Shown: positions 1-10,419 of the stretch, piece after piece
How positions within the stretch are numbered: position 1 is the first letter of the stretch
How the letters are laid out: each line of letters starts with the position of its first letter
NCBI GenBank assembly: GCA_963697525.1
Contig: OY969087.1
Location: 1,860,001-1,924,000 of the forward strand
Length of the DNA: 64,000 bases
Origin: Bradymonas sp963697525
GTDB lineage: Bacteria > Myxococcota_A > Bradymonadia > Bradymonadales > Bradymonadaceae
Reading direction: 5' to 3'
Notes under the pieces: model-generated
The model's input: only the letters and a program-made list of their open reading frames with translations
Databases searched by the model: none
What the model was told of the DNA's origin: nothing
Position numbers and translations under genes: made by a program

Positions 1-1362
1 GGGATCGCCCCGGGGGTCTACCACCTCAACGAGGGGCACAGCGCCTTTGCCACCTTCGAATTGGCCGCGCGCTACATGGATCGCGAGGGCATCTTCTTCG
101 ACGAGGCGCGCGACAAGGTCGCCCGCAAGACCGTGTTTACCACCCACACCCCGGTGCCCGCCGGCCACGACCGCTTCCCCATCCAGCTCTTCGAGGAGAT
201 GCTCGGCTGGCTGCGCCCGCGCCTGAAGCTCGACCACCGCGAGTTTCACGGCTTCGGGCGCATCGATCTGAACAACCCCAACGAGTCGTTTTGCATGACC
301 GTGCTCGCCCTGAAGATGAGCCGGTATCGCAACGGGGTGAGCAACCTGCACGGCGAGGTCAGCCGGCGCATGTGGAAAGATCTGTGGCCCGAGCGCGAGG
401 TCAAAGACGTGCCCATCGGCCACATCACCAACGGGGTGCACGTCAACTCGTTTCTGGCCCCGGAGCTGCGCACCCTGTACGACAAGCACCTCGAGCCGGG
501 CTGGCAGAAGCATATGGAGAAGCCCGAGGCGTGGGCGGGGCTGAGCGAGGTGGCCGCCGGCGAGCTGTGGGAGACCCACCAGTTGCTCAAGGCCAAGCTC
601 ATCGACTTCATTCGCTTCAAGGTCGAGCACCAGAAGGCCCCGCGCGGCGACGCCGACGCCCAGATCGTGCCCGGAAGCGGCTTCGACCCGGAGACGTTGA
701 CCATCGGGTTCGCCCGCCGGTTCGCCACCTACAAGCGCGCCGACCTGATCATGCGCGACATGGAGCGCTTCAAGCAGATGATCGGCGACGCAGACCGGCC
801 CATCCAGATCGTGTACGCCGGCAAGGCCCACCCGGCCGACGAGTACGGCAAGGCGCTCATCCAGAAGATCGTCAACGCGACCACCGACCCGGCCTTCGAG
901 GGGCGGGTGGTGTTCTTGGCCGACTACGAGATGAACGTCGCCCGGCATATGCTCCAGGGCGTCGATCTGTGGCTGAACAACCCCCGTCGTCCTCAGGAGG
1001 CCTGCGGCACCAGCGGCCAGAAGGTCGTGCTCAACGGGGCGCTCAACTGCTCCATCCTCGACGGGTGGTGGGCCGAGGCCTACGATGGGCGCAACGGCTT
1101 CGCCATCGGCAACGGCACCGAATTTGCCGATCCCGGCCTCCAGGACGCCCACGACGCCAAGATGCTGTACGACGTCCTCGAAAACGAGGTCATCCCCCTG
1201 TATTACGATAAGGACGCCACCGGGATCCCGCGCGAGTGGATCGAGCGGGTCAAGTGGAGCATCATCAGTCTGGGCTGGAGGTTCAACGCCAGCCGCATGC
1301 TGCTCGACTACCTCAACCACGCCTACCTGCCGGCCATCGGGGCCACCAGCGTGGAGATGTAG
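1..1362 (+). CDS. glgP: Alpha-glucan (glycogen) phosphorylase, 5'-truncated by window edge
   Basis: The reading frame is open from base 1 and ends with TAG at 1360-1362, so the true start lies outside the window. Early residues read YHLNEGHSAF, a signature of GT35 glucan phosphorylases of the bacterial/archaeal alpha-glucan type. Near nt 1000-1060 the segment EACGTSGQKVVLNG corresponds to the pyridoxal-phosphate lysine region, followed by LDGWWAEAYDG. The enzyme releases glucose-1-phosphate from alpha-1,4-glucan in the cytoplasm. Only about 450 C-terminal residues are visible. The gene converges on the Hsp70 gene, with 12 bp between the stop codons and no terminator hairpin that I can see. 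The family call is confident; the exact substrate (glycogen or maltodextrin) is not decided. Confidence 0.93.
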   Translation, partial: GIAPGVYHLNEGHSAFATFELAARYMDREGIFFDEARDKVARKTVFTTHTPVPAGHDRFPIQLFEEMLGWLRPRLKLDHREFHGFGRIDLNNPNESFCMTVLALKMSRYRNGVSNLHGEVSRRMWKDLWPEREVKDVPIGHITNGVHVNSFLAPELRTLYDKHLEPGWQKHMEKPEAWAGLSEVAAGELWETHQLLKAKLIDFIRFKVEHQKAPRGDADAQIVPGSGFDPETLTIGFARRFATYKRADLIMRDMERFKQMIGDADRPIQIVYAGKAHPADEYGKALIQKIVNATTDPAFEGRVVFLADYEMNVARHMLQGVDLWLNNPRRPQEACGTSGQKVVLNGALNCSILDGWWAEAYDGRNGFAIGNGTEFADPGLQDAHDAKMLYDVLENEVIPLYYDKDATGIPREWIERVKWSIISLGWRFNASRMLLDYLNHAYLPAIGATSVEM

Positions 1363-1374
1363 CCAAGAGAGCGT

Positions 1375-2928
<1,554 letters not shown>

Positions 2929-2999
2929 GCCGTTTTTTTTGTCCCGTCAAGCACTGCGTCCAATCGAAACCACCTAGCTCGATCGAGCGTAAGCGGAAA

Positions 3000-5210
3000 T
3001 CACTTTTTGAACAAGTTTTTGAGAAAGCTCGGGCCATCGCCGCCGTCCTTCTGGTCGTGGTGGCGCTTTTTGTACAGGCGCATCTCGCGCTGAGCCTCGC
3101 GCGATTTGGGGTTGAGCTTGAGGGCAGTCTGGAAGTGGCGGACCGCCTCGTTGGTCTTGTCCTGGACCTTGAGGATGTGGCCCAAGAAGACGTGGGCGTC
3201 GGGCAGCGATTGGCGGTCGCCGATCTCGATGGCCTTCTCCAGGACCTTCTGGGCCTCGTCGCGCTTGTCGGCGTCGTGCAAAAACAGCAAGTACCCATAA
3301 AAGGTCATGTACTTGCCGTTGTCCGGCTCGAGATTGTAGGCGGTCGAGAAGCGATCGTAGGCCAGCGCGATATTTTCGTTCTCCCGGTAGGCCTTGTAGC
3401 CCTCGTTGAACGCGCGTTTGGCGGCATCGACGCTGTTGATCGACCCGGTGGTCCCGGAGGTCGTGGAGTTGCGCCGGATCTTGTCGAGCTTGGCGCGGCG
3501 CTCCTTGGTGGAGTTGCGGATGGGGCTGCGTCGGCTCTTGCCCTCGACGATGGGGGTCGATGGCTCGCGCGACAGCCCGATCGGCGTCGAGCTGCGCTTG
3601 GCCTTGAGGCGTTCGACGCGCGACTTGCGCGCCGCGGCGTCCACCGGAGGCTCGTGGGCGACGCTGGCGGCCTGCTCGGCGCCAAAGCTCAACTCGTCGA
3701 TCCCCGACGGCACGGCGGTGCCGCGGGCCTGGCGCCGCGCGCGCAGCCGCTCGGTGGAGATGTCGGAGTCCGCCGAGGTGTTGGTGGTGGCGCGCGAGGG
3801 GGTCATCACCTCGGAGGAGGCCTGTGCCGCGCTTGGCGGGCGCGGGTCCGGGCGGGTCTGCTCCCGTTCGACCTTGAGCAACTCCGTGTAGGCATCCTTG
3901 ATGGCGATGAAGATCTCTTGAGCCAGGCGCTTTACGTCGCCGGAGACGTTGCCACCGTAGACGTCCGGGTGATGGCTCTTGACCATCTCGTAGAATTTGG
4001 TCTGGATGGGCTGGCTCCCGCAGCCTTCCCAGACGTCGAAAATCTCGTAGGGCGTCGCCTGCTCGACCTCGCTCAAAAATTCGCGCAGCTCGCGCTCCAG
4101 GTCCAGCCGCCCCGTGCCCGTGGCGCGGTAGGCCTTGGAGGTCTTCTTTTGCTCCTCGACGCGTTGCTGTTGGAGCTGCTTGACCTCCTCGTCGTATTGC
4201 ACGGTCACGCCCTGAGGGGTGGGCTGGCCGCGCAGCATGATCAGATCGGTCAGGTGGGCGAAGAGGCTCGCCTTGAAGCCGGCCGTGGCCTGGGCCCCCA
4301 GGGAGGCCAACGCCTTCTCCAGGGTGGTCGCCCCGTCGCAGGCGGCCAGAAATCGGTCGAGCACCTGCTCGTCTTTGATCGCGTCGTGGCGCTTGGCCCC
4401 CAGATGGGTGGGCGTGGGGTAGGCGCGCATATGGGGCATCATGGCCTGCATGACCCGGCGCTGGGGCATGTGGCGCTCGATGGCGCGGAAGACAAATGAG
4501 GTCCACTCTTCGGTCGGCGCGTCATCGACGTGCCCGGGCTCGAAGGCGTAGCTGCCGTCTTGCCAGGCGAACGCGCTCGCCAGGGTATCCAGCTCGCCGA
4601 AGCTCGCGCCCGGCTTTACCAGGGGCTGGCCGTCGCTGAAGGCATAGCGCCGGTGGATGGAGCCGTTGTCCAGGGACAGGGCGCCGCTGACGCCGGTCTG
4701 GGCGAGGGTATACAGCACCCGCGCCAGGTTCACGGTGGCCAGCGAGCCGTTGTCCAGCGAGGGCAGGTGGACCTCGACGACCACCGGCTCCTCGGCAGCC
4801 TCGGCCGCCGCCACGGGATCCTCGGCGGCCAGCGGCTCGTCGAGCAACGCCTCGAGGTGGGGCTGGAGCAGCTCGACGGTGGGATCGGCGCCCTCCAATT
4901 CGATGGAGTCACGAAACGAATCCAACGACGAGATGAATTGCTTGGCGCGCTGGGAGGCCTTGCGCAGGATGAGCACCGCCGGGGTCTGCTCTTTCTGCAG
5001 GACGTTGTCGAGCAGGATAAAGGCGTCCAGGCCCTCGATCTTGATGGCATCGTAGTCGATGCACACCGCGTCGTAGCGCTCCTTGAACAGCGCGTCTTTG
5101 GCCTCCGACCACTGCGCACTGGTCACCACCTCTGCTTCCAGCGCCGTGGCGCAGTGGTGCAGATGCTGGTCCAGCTCGTCATCGTCGGTTATCAGAAAGA
5201 CCTTCTTCAT
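3000..5210 (-). CDS. Receiver-like / PATAN (DUF4388) / J-domain / TPR protein
   Basis: 736 residues with a composite layout. Residues 1-125 look like a CheY-type receiver: acidic cluster D9-D11, AVCIDYD ending at about 54, and a lysine in LILRK near 84. Residues 150-250 fit a PATAN/DUF4388 domain. A coiled, Gln/Glu-rich stretch (340-360) leads to a J-domain (385-447) with an intact HPD at 414-416, the motif that triggers Hsp70 ATP hydrolysis. A basic, Ser/Thr-rich low-complexity linker follows (455-590), then two to three TPR units (594-705). The start lies 6 bp after the upstream TPR gene, and the lid-less Hsp70 gene follows 71 bp downstream, so all three are probably co-transcribed. Inferred role: a signal-responsive co-chaperone recruiting clients through the TPRs. 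Domain calls are by eye. Confidence 0.85.
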   Translation of the reverse strand: MKKVFLITDDDELDQHLHHCATALEAEVVTSAQWSEAKDALFKERYDAVCIDYDAIKIEGLDAFILLDNVLQKEQTPAVLILRKASQRAKQFISSLDSFRDSIELEGADPTVELLQPHLEALLDEPLAAEDPVAAAEAAEEPVVVEVHLPSLDNGSLATVNLARVLYTLAQTGVSGALSLDNGSIHRRYAFSDGQPLVKPGASFGELDTLASAFAWQDGSYAFEPGHVDDAPTEEWTSFVFRAIERHMPQRRVMQAMMPHMRAYPTPTHLGAKRHDAIKDEQVLDRFLAACDGATTLEKALASLGAQATAGFKASLFAHLTDLIMLRGQPTPQGVTVQYDEEVKQLQQQRVEEQKKTSKAYRATGTGRLDLERELREFLSEVEQATPYEIFDVWEGCGSQPIQTKFYEMVKSHHPDVYGGNVSGDVKRLAQEIFIAIKDAYTELLKVEREQTRPDPRPPSAAQASSEVMTPSRATTNTSADSDISTERLRARRQARGTAVPSGIDELSFGAEQAASVAHEPPVDAAARKSRVERLKAKRSSTPIGLSREPSTPIVEGKSRRSPIRNSTKERRAKLDKIRRNSTTSGTTGSINSVDAAKRAFNEGYKAYRENENIALAYDRFSTAYNLEPDNGKYMTFYGYLLFLHDADKRDEAQKVLEKAIEIGDRQSLPDAHVFLGHILKVQDKTNEAVRHFQTALKLNPKSREAQREMRLYKKRHHDQKDGGDGPSFLKNLFKK

Positions 5211-5216
5211 ACTTAC

Positions 5217-8200
5217 TCAGAAGCTGCCGCCCAGTTCTTGAATCTGCTCGATCATCTCGCGTTTGGTCGCCACGGGCACGTTCTTTTTGGTGGCGATGCG
5301 TTTGAGGTACTCCTTGAACGACTTGATCGCCAGGCGGTTTTTGTGCATGCGCTTGTACAGGTAGCCCAGTGTCTTGAAGACCTCGGGATCTTCATAGCCG
5401 TAGCGCACCGCGTCCTGCAGATGCTGCGCGCCCTGCAGGGGCTTGCCCATATACATCAGGGCCATGCCCAACTTGTGCTGGACGTCGGGCAACTCCGGGT
5501 TCTGCTTGATGACCTGCGAGAAGTTGTCGATGGCGTCCTGGTACTCCTTGTCGCGGAAGTTGGCCTCGCCCATGGCCACCAGCGCCTCCTTCATGCCCGG
5601 CTGCAATTCCAGGGCGTGGGCGATGTCTTGCTTGCCCTGGCCGGAGTAGCCTAGCCGGGACAACAGCCGGCCGCGGCGCACGAACAACTGCGGGTTTTTG
5701 GTGCCGTAGTTTGCGTCGACGGTGGTCGCCTTGCGGTACTCGTCGAGCGCCTCGGTCAGCCAATCTTCGGCCTCGAAGGCGCGTCCCATCCAGTAGCGGA
5801 ACTCGCCTTCGTTGGGCTTGTAGTCGAGCACGTGGCGGAAGATCTTTTTGGCCTTCTTGTAGTCGTGCTGCTCGAAGGCGGTGCGGCCCACGTAGAAGTA
5901 GGCTTTGTGGAAGCGAGGATCGAGCTCGTAGGCCTTGTTGAAGTCCTCGCGGGCGGTGTCGAAGTTGCCCTGGTCGAAGTAGATGCGCCCGCGGATGAAG
6001 ATGTACTCCTGGTTTTTGGGGTACTTCTCGATGACCTTGTTGATCTGGTCGACGGCCTTGGCGAAGTGCTTCGACTGGCGGTAGGCGTCGGCCAGGTAGG
6101 CGGACAGGCGGATATCCTGCACGCCCTCTTTTTTGGCGCGTTCGAGCAAGGAGAGCGCCTTTTCGTCCTCGCCGCTCTCCAAGTACATCTTTGAGAGCGA
6201 CAGGCGCGCTTCCCAGTAGTTGGGGTTTTTCTTGAGGGCCGACTTGTACCATTGCTCGGCGATCACGTGGCGGTTGCTCATCTGGTAGAACTTGGCGACC
6301 TCCGTGGCCACCGCCGCGGTGATCTGATCGGGGTGTTTGCGGATCTCGGTGACGTGGGCTTCGGCCTTGACGTCATCCTGGTTGACCTTCCAGTCCAGTT
6401 GGGCCAGGGCGGCGTGGGCCGACAGCTTCAGCGGGTCGATCTCCACGGCGCGCTGCAGCGCCTTCTGGGCGTCGAAATAGGCGCCGCGCTCGCGGTTGAG
6501 CCGTCCCAGGTACAACGGGAAGCGCGCGTCGTTGGGGAAGAGCTTCTCGCCTTTCTTGAGCTGTTTGATGGCGTCGTCCCACTTCTCCAGACCCATGTAG
6601 GCGCGCGCGATGCCGAGCATGACATCGGGGTCTTCCTTACCCAGGTTCTTGTTGGTCGTAAAGAAGTTGAGCGCCTCCTGGTATTTCTCGGCGGCCATAT
6701 ACTGCTCGGCCAGCGCCTGGATGGTGTCGGTGCGCCCGGCGTCCATATTCAGCGCCTTGGTCAGCGCGTCGATGGCTTCGTCGTTTCGCTGACGGGCCGC
6801 GTAAATCATGCCCGTCAGGTGATAGGCGTTGGCCTGCTCGCCGGAGGAGGCCATGGGCTTGTACTTTTTGACCACGTTCTCGAGGCTCTTGGTGGCGTCG
6901 TTGAGGTCGCCGCGATGGAAATAGGCTTCGCCCAGGGCGACGCGGGAGGCGACGTGATCGGGGGCGATATCGAGCGCCTTTTTCCAGGTGGTGATCGCCT
7001 TGTCGGTTTTCCCACCGAGCTCGTCGAGGCGCCCGAGCCAGTAGCGCGGCGCCACCGCCTTGGGGTGCAGCTTGATGGCGGCCTCGAGGGCGGCCTGGGC
7101 ACGCGCGGCCTGGCGCTTGGCGGCGTCGTCGAAGATCGGCGTCTTCTTTTTGGGCGCCGCCTTGTTGGCGACGTCGCTCTTGGCCTGAGCGCTGTCTTTG
7201 GCGTCGCCCTTGTTGGCGTCTTTGGACGTGTCGCTCTTGTCGCCGTTCGCTTCGCTCTTGGCGACTTTGGGGGCGTCCTTGTTGGCGTCTTTGGACGTGT
7301 CGCTCTTGTCGTCTTTCTTGGCGGCCTTGGCGTCCTTGGACGTGGCGCTCTTGCCGTCTTTTTTGGCGTCTTTGGCCTTGGCGTCGTCCTTGTTGGCGTC
7401 GTTTGATTTGTCGCCCTTGCTGTCTTTTTTGGCGTCTTTGCCGCCTTTGCCGCCTTTGTCGCCACTCTTGGCGCCGGCTGTCGCCGCCGGCGCGGCCTGG
7501 GCGTCGCTGTCGGTCGGATGCAGCCGTTTGGTCAGCGAGAGGACGTCGCCCATGCCCATGAGCAACTGGGCGTAATAGCCTGTGTCATCCTTGGCCCCGA
7601 CCAGCGGCTCGAGGTACGAGCGCGCCGCGGCGGCGCTGCCGTTTTTGGCCTCGAACGCCCCGCGGGCCAGCGCCTTCCAGCCCTGGGAGGCGTTGGCGTA
7701 TTTGGCCGCCAACTTCTCGGCATGCTTGGCGATGTCCGGGCTCTTGTAGCGGGCGAGGAATAGCGATTCGACCAGCAGCAGGCGGGGTTCCTGGCCCTTG
7801 GCGAGGTTGCCCTTGCGCGCGTCGTCGATGGTCGCCTGCAGGTCGGCGTAATTGTCGCTGGAGGCCTGCTTCAGATTGACCGTGATGGGGCCGGACTTTT
7901 TGGCGGCCACCTTCTTGGTGGTGTCCGGGCCGGCGAAGAACGATGTGTACAGCACATAGCCCGCCCCGCCGAGCACCGCCAACACCAGCAGGGGCACGCC
8001 GATCAAGGTTGCCATGCCGCGCTTTTTGTCCTGTTCGACAGCCTGGTCGCGGGTGGTCTGCGCCGGGACGCCCCGCGAGGCGGGCTGGCGCATGCCCGTG
8101 GAGGCGGGCCGGAAGGGATCGTCGTCATTGGGGCGCGGGGCGTCGTCGAAGCCGCCAGAGTCGCCCAGCAGGTCATCATCGTTCCAGTCGTCGCCGCCGC

Positions 8201-8462
8201 CGCCGCCGCCGCCGCCGTCGTAGCGGCCGGTGCTGAAGGGATCGTCGTCGGGGGCGTCTCCGCCCATGAGATCGTCGCCCCATTCGCCGGAGCGGCCGGC
8301 GAGGTCGTCGTCGCCCGACGCCCCGCCGGGCGGCGAGTCGTCGAGGAACGAAAAGTTGGAGTCGCCCGACAGAAAGTCGTCGTCGCCACCGCCGTCGTTC
8401 TCGAACAGGTCGTCGGCTTCCAGGCCGTCGCTCTCGAACAGGTCGTCGTCGTCGTCGGCCAC
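5217..8462 (-). CDS. Large TPR membrane protein (C-terminal part of a frameshifted gene)
   Basis: The 1081-codon frame opens at a GTG inside an acidic DDLF-rich stretch (1-115), so this is probably not a true start. It continues with one transmembrane helix (about 150-176), an Ala/Lys/Asp low-complexity segment rich in KDAKK and SDTSKDANK units (about 320-440), then many TPRs to the end (about 450-1060). If the N-terminus is cytoplasmic, the TPRs face the periplasm. The acidic repeat continues without a stop upstream of the GTG and joins the zinc-ribbon ORF once two single extra bases near 8676 and 8746 are removed. The repaired gene would run 5217-9814, about 1531 residues. Layout resembles the Myxococcus gliding proteins GltI/GltJ (zinc ribbon, GYF, TM, TPR); that is an analogy, not an orthology claim. 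Confidence 0.85.
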   Translation of the reverse strand: MADDDDDLFESDGLEADDLFENDGGGDDDFLSGDSNFSFLDDSPPGGASGDDDLAGRSGEWGDDLMGGDAPDDDPFSTGRYDGGGGGGGGDDWNDDDLLGDSGGFDDAPRPNDDDPFRPASTGMRQPASRGVPAQTTRDQAVEQDKKRGMATLIGVPLLVLAVLGGAGYVLYTSFFAGPDTTKKVAAKKSGPITVNLKQASSDNYADLQATIDDARKGNLAKGQEPRLLLVESLFLARYKSPDIAKHAEKLAAKYANASQGWKALARGAFEAKNGSAAAARSYLEPLVGAKDDTGYYAQLLMGMGDVLSLTKRLHPTDSDAQAAPAATAGAKSGDKGGKGGKDAKKDSKGDKSNDANKDDAKAKDAKKDGKSATSKDAKAAKKDDKSDTSKDANKDAPKVAKSEANGDKSDTSKDANKGDAKDSAQAKSDVANKAAPKKKTPIFDDAAKRQAARAQAALEAAIKLHPKAVAPRYWLGRLDELGGKTDKAITTWKKALDIAPDHVASRVALGEAYFHRGDLNDATKSLENVVKKYKPMASSGEQANAYHLTGMIYAARQRNDEAIDALTKALNMDAGRTDTIQALAEQYMAAEKYQEALNFFTTNKNLGKEDPDVMLGIARAYMGLEKWDDAIKQLKKGEKLFPNDARFPLYLGRLNRERGAYFDAQKALQRAVEIDPLKLSAHAALAQLDWKVNQDDVKAEAHVTEIRKHPDQITAAVATEVAKFYQMSNRHVIAEQWYKSALKKNPNYWEARLSLSKMYLESGEDEKALSLLERAKKEGVQDIRLSAYLADAYRQSKHFAKAVDQINKVIEKYPKNQEYIFIRGRIYFDQGNFDTAREDFNKAYELDPRFHKAYFYVGRTAFEQHDYKKAKKIFRHVLDYKPNEGEFRYWMGRAFEAEDWLTEALDEYRKATTVDANYGTKNPQLFVRRGRLLSRLGYSGQGKQDIAHALELQPGMKEALVAMGEANFRDKEYQDAIDNFSQVIKQNPELPDVQHKLGMALMYMGKPLQGAQHLQDAVRYGYEDPEVFKTLGYLYKRMHKNRLAIKSFKEYLKRIATKKNVPVATKREMIEQIQELGGSF

Positions 8463-9814
8463 CGGGGCGGCGAATAGATCTTCGGAGTCCTCGTCGAGGT
8501 CGGCTTGCGCTGCGTCGCCGGCGGGGCCGCCAAAGAGCTCGTCGTCGTCGTCGCTGACCGGGGCGGCGAATAGATCATCGTCGTCATCGTCGACGACCGG
8601 CGCGTCGAACAGATCTTCTTCTTCGTCGGGCGCGCCGAACAGATCGTCGTCGTCGTCGTCGGGCGCGCCGAATAGAATCCTCTTCCTCGTCCTCGACCGG
8701 CGCGCCGAACAGGTCTTCTTCCTCGTCGTCGGGCGCGCCGAATAGAATCGTCTTCGGCCGATTCGCTGGAGCCGCCGAACAGCGCCTCTTCTTCGTCGTC
8801 GATCGGCGCGGCAAAGAGGTCGTCGTCCTGCGCCTGAGGCAAGGCGTCCTCGCCCTTGAATTGGGGCAAGGCGTCTTCTCCCTTGGCCTGAGGCAGGCTA
8901 TCGGCGCCCTTGGACTGGGGCAGACCGGCGCTGGACTGAGGCAGATTGTCGGCACCCTTGGACTGGGGCAGACCGGCGCTGGACTGAGGCAGATTGTCGG
9001 CACCCTTGGACTGGGGAAGGTCGGCGCCCTTGGACTGGGGAAGATCGGCCCCCTTGGATTGGGGGAGGTCGGCCTTCGGCGTCGGCAGGCTGGGGGGCGC
9101 ACTCTTGGGCTTGGGAAGATCGAGCCCCTTGGGCCGCGGGAGCCCCGGGCTGGCGCCCTTAGGCTTGGGAAGATCGGCTCCTTTGGGCCGCGGAAGCCCC
9201 GGGCTGGCGCCCTTGGGCTTGGGAAGATCGAGCCCCTTGGGCCGCGGAAGCCCGGGGGCGCCGGCGTCTTTGGACGCGGGCAGATCGGCCCCCTTGGCCT
9301 GGGGAAGATCGGCCTCCTTCGAGCGGGGGAGTCGGGGCGGACGCGGGCCGGGCAAATCGTCGTCCTCGTCGTCCTCGACCACCGAGGAGGCCCATCCGCC
9401 CAGCATGGTCCCGCCGGGGCGAGGCTGGCGGGGGGCGGACGGCGGCGCCGGGGCGGCCTCGGCGGCCAGGTCGGCAAACGCGGTCATCTCCGTCAGGGGC
9501 TGCCACAACTCCTTGTCCACCGACAGCTCGACGTTGGCGTTGAGCTTGCCCGCCTCCAGCATCATGCGAATGGCGTTGGTGTCGAACGGACCGAATACCT
9601 TGCCGGTGGTGCGCTTGACGAAGAAGCGCTCGAGGTTCGAGCCGCTCTTTGCCGCCGCACCCAACGAGGTGCTGTTGCCGAAGGCGGCATCATCCTCTGG
9701 TTGGACTTGGAAAGTGTGAGAGCACTTCGGGCACCGCATCGACAAGCCGTCGGCAGGAACCCGGGAGGAATCGACCTCGAAGTCTGCCGAGCACGAGGGG
9801 CACGTAATGTTCAT
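8003..9814 (-). CDS. Zinc-ribbon / GYF_2-like protein (N-terminal part of a frameshifted gene)
   Basis: I start it at ATG 9814 (MNITCPSC), preceded by GAAGGA; an upstream TTG at 9832 is less likely. Residues 5-31 carry two CxxC pairs of an MJ0042-type zinc ribbon. Residues about 65-120 (FFVKRTTGKVFGPFD...LWQPL) look like a GYF_2 domain. A long repeat of LPQSKGAD/LPKPKGA units follows (about 170-330), then acidic DDLFAAP blocks. The native frame is lost near 8746: the reading changes from DDLFGAP-type repeats to Arg-rich nonsense running to 8003. The next frame restores the repeat until 8676, and a second shift leads into the TPR frame. One protein is therefore likely, with the ribbon and GYF in the cytosol. 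In Myxococcus GltJ such domains contact a small GTPase. Confidence 0.75.
   Translation of the reverse strand: MNITCPSCSADFEVDSSRVPADGLSMRCPKCSHTFQVQPEDDAAFGNSTSLGAAAKSGSNLERFFVKRTTGKVFGPFDTNAIRMMLEAGKLNANVELSVDKELWQPLTEMTAFADLAAEAAPAPPSAPRQPRPGGTMLGGWASSVVEDDEDDDLPGPRPPRLPRSKEADLPQAKGADLPASKDAGAPGLPRPKGLDLPKPKGASPGLPRPKGADLPKPKGASPGLPRPKGLDLPKPKSAPPSLPTPKADLPQSKGADLPQSKGADLPQSKGADNLPQSSAGLPQSKGADNLPQSSAGLPQSKGADSLPQAKGEDALPQFKGEDALPQAQDDDLFAAPIDDEEEALFGGSSESAEDDSIRRARRRGRRPVRRAGRGRGRGFYSARPTTTTTICSARPTKKKICSTRRSSTMTTMIYSPPRSATTTTSSLAAPPATQRKPTSTRTPKIYSPPRWPTTTTTCSRATAWKPTTCSRTTAVATTTFCRATPTFRSSTTRRPAGRRATTTSPAAPANGATISWAETPPTTIPSAPAATTAAAAAAAATTGTMMTCWATLAASTTPRAPMTTIPSGPPPRACASPPRGASRRRPPATRLSNRTKSAAWQP
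8676..8747 (-). other. Two identical +1 frameshift sites, 70 bp apart
   Basis: On the + strand both sites read GGGCGCGCCGAATAGAATC (8661-8679 and 8731-8749). Sister repeats encoding the same DLF peptide read GAATAGATC or GAACAGATC, without the extra A (8676/8677 and 8746/8747). Deleting one A at each site joins three frames into one uninterrupted ORF. The intervening 70 bp encode DDEEEDLFGAP repeats in the middle frame. Confidence 0.8.
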
Positions 9815-10037
9815 AGGGACCGTTTCCTTCAAACGTCACGGCGCCGACGCTCTGGGGCTTGGTAAAGCGTCCGAAAAGCCGCAGTGGTTCCGAGAAATTG
9901 AGTCACGCGTCACTTTACCGCCCGAGGGGGGTATTGACAAGCAAATGACCCGGGAAACGGTGCTGGAAGGCGGGGGAAATCAGCAAGATGCGCGCCGATC
10001 TCGCCACCGGCGCAAGGCAGGGGGGGCAGCAGGGCAT

Positions 10038-10101
10038 AAAAAACCCCGCATGGCTGCTCGAAGGTCTTCTCCGGCCCGACTTTACCGGAAGCCATGCGGG
10101 G
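10038..10101 (-). terminator. Rho-independent terminator
   Basis: Minus strand: perfect 12-bp stem CCCCGCATGGCT (10090-10101) / AGCCATGCGGGG (10044-10055), a loop with inner TCCGG/CCGGA pairing, then six T (10038-10043). It ends the structured RNA and separates it from the zinc-ribbon gene. Confidence 0.85.
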
Positions 10102-10203
10102 AACGGTAGTGTCCTGGGATTTCCTAGGCGTCAGCGGCAAAATCACCGCCGCGTTGTCCAATGTGGATGCCTCGAGCGGACAACGGCGCCAGGACTTTAC
10201 CAA

Positions 10204-10254
10204 CTAGGAGGCCACTACCTCACCAGTCGGGTTATTTATCTTTGATCTGCGCAC
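10204..10254 (-). CDS. 16-codon small ORF behind a 17-nt perfect anti-SD match
   Basis: GTG start at 10252-10254, stop TAG at 10204-10206, product VRRSKINNPTGEVVAS. The bases in front (10254-10270, read on the minus strand) are AAAAGGAGGTGATCCAG, which would pair without a mismatch with the usual 16S 3' end CTGGATCACCTCCTTTT; GGAGG sits 7 nt before the GTG. Such an extended match is far beyond an ordinary RBS. The ORF sits inside the structured transcript and is followed by a hairpin and then the terminator, as in leader-peptide arrangements. No family is recognised, and translation is inferred only from the RBS. Alternatively the + strand bases are a chance or relic copy of the 16S 3' terminus. 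Confidence 0.45.
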   Translation of the reverse strand: MRRSKINNPTGEVVAS

Positions 10255-10419
10255 TGGATCACCTCCTTTTCTGGGCACCACGTTGCACGGCTCCCAAGCC
10301 GCCACGGCTGCCTGCACGCGCCCCCATGCAGGTCCGCTTCGGCGCGCCCTATGCGCGCCTTACCCGAGCGGTGAACCCGGGCCGCCCAGCAGGCAACAAC
10401 CTGGGGGGCGTTTGTGTCA

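Larger units (their letters stand above)
10038..10413 (-). ncRNA. Structured RNA unit of unknown class with its own promoter and terminator
   Basis: On the minus strand a consensus promoter (10420-10447) predicts a transcript starting near 10413 and ending at a strong terminator (10038-10101), about 375 nt. In between are several hairpins: CGCCC...GGGCG with inner CAGG/CCTG near the 5' end, GGCGCGC/GCGCGCC, CTGCA/TGCAG, and after the small ORF a long stem pairing GTCCTGG with CCAGGAC around GCCGTTGTCC/GGACAACGCGGC. It carries a 16-codon ORF (10204-10254) behind a perfect extended Shine-Dalgarno. I could not match it to tmRNA, RNase P RNA, SRP RNA, 6S RNA or a common riboswitch. It could be an independent RNA or a leader/attenuator for the zinc-ribbon operon that starts 220 bp further on. 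Confidence 0.5.

Noticed and set aside
10254..10270. 3' end of a 16S rRNA gene on the + strand
   Set aside because: Only about 17-20 bases match; there is no upstream rRNA sequence and no tRNA or 23S gene follows. A Shine-Dalgarno on the minus strand explains it better.
10038..10413. tmRNA, RNase P RNA, 6S RNA or SRP RNA
   Set aside because: Diagnostic segments (TwC-like arm, RNase P core GAAAGTCC context, 6S bubble, SRP GGAAGGAAGCAGCC) could not be found in either strand.
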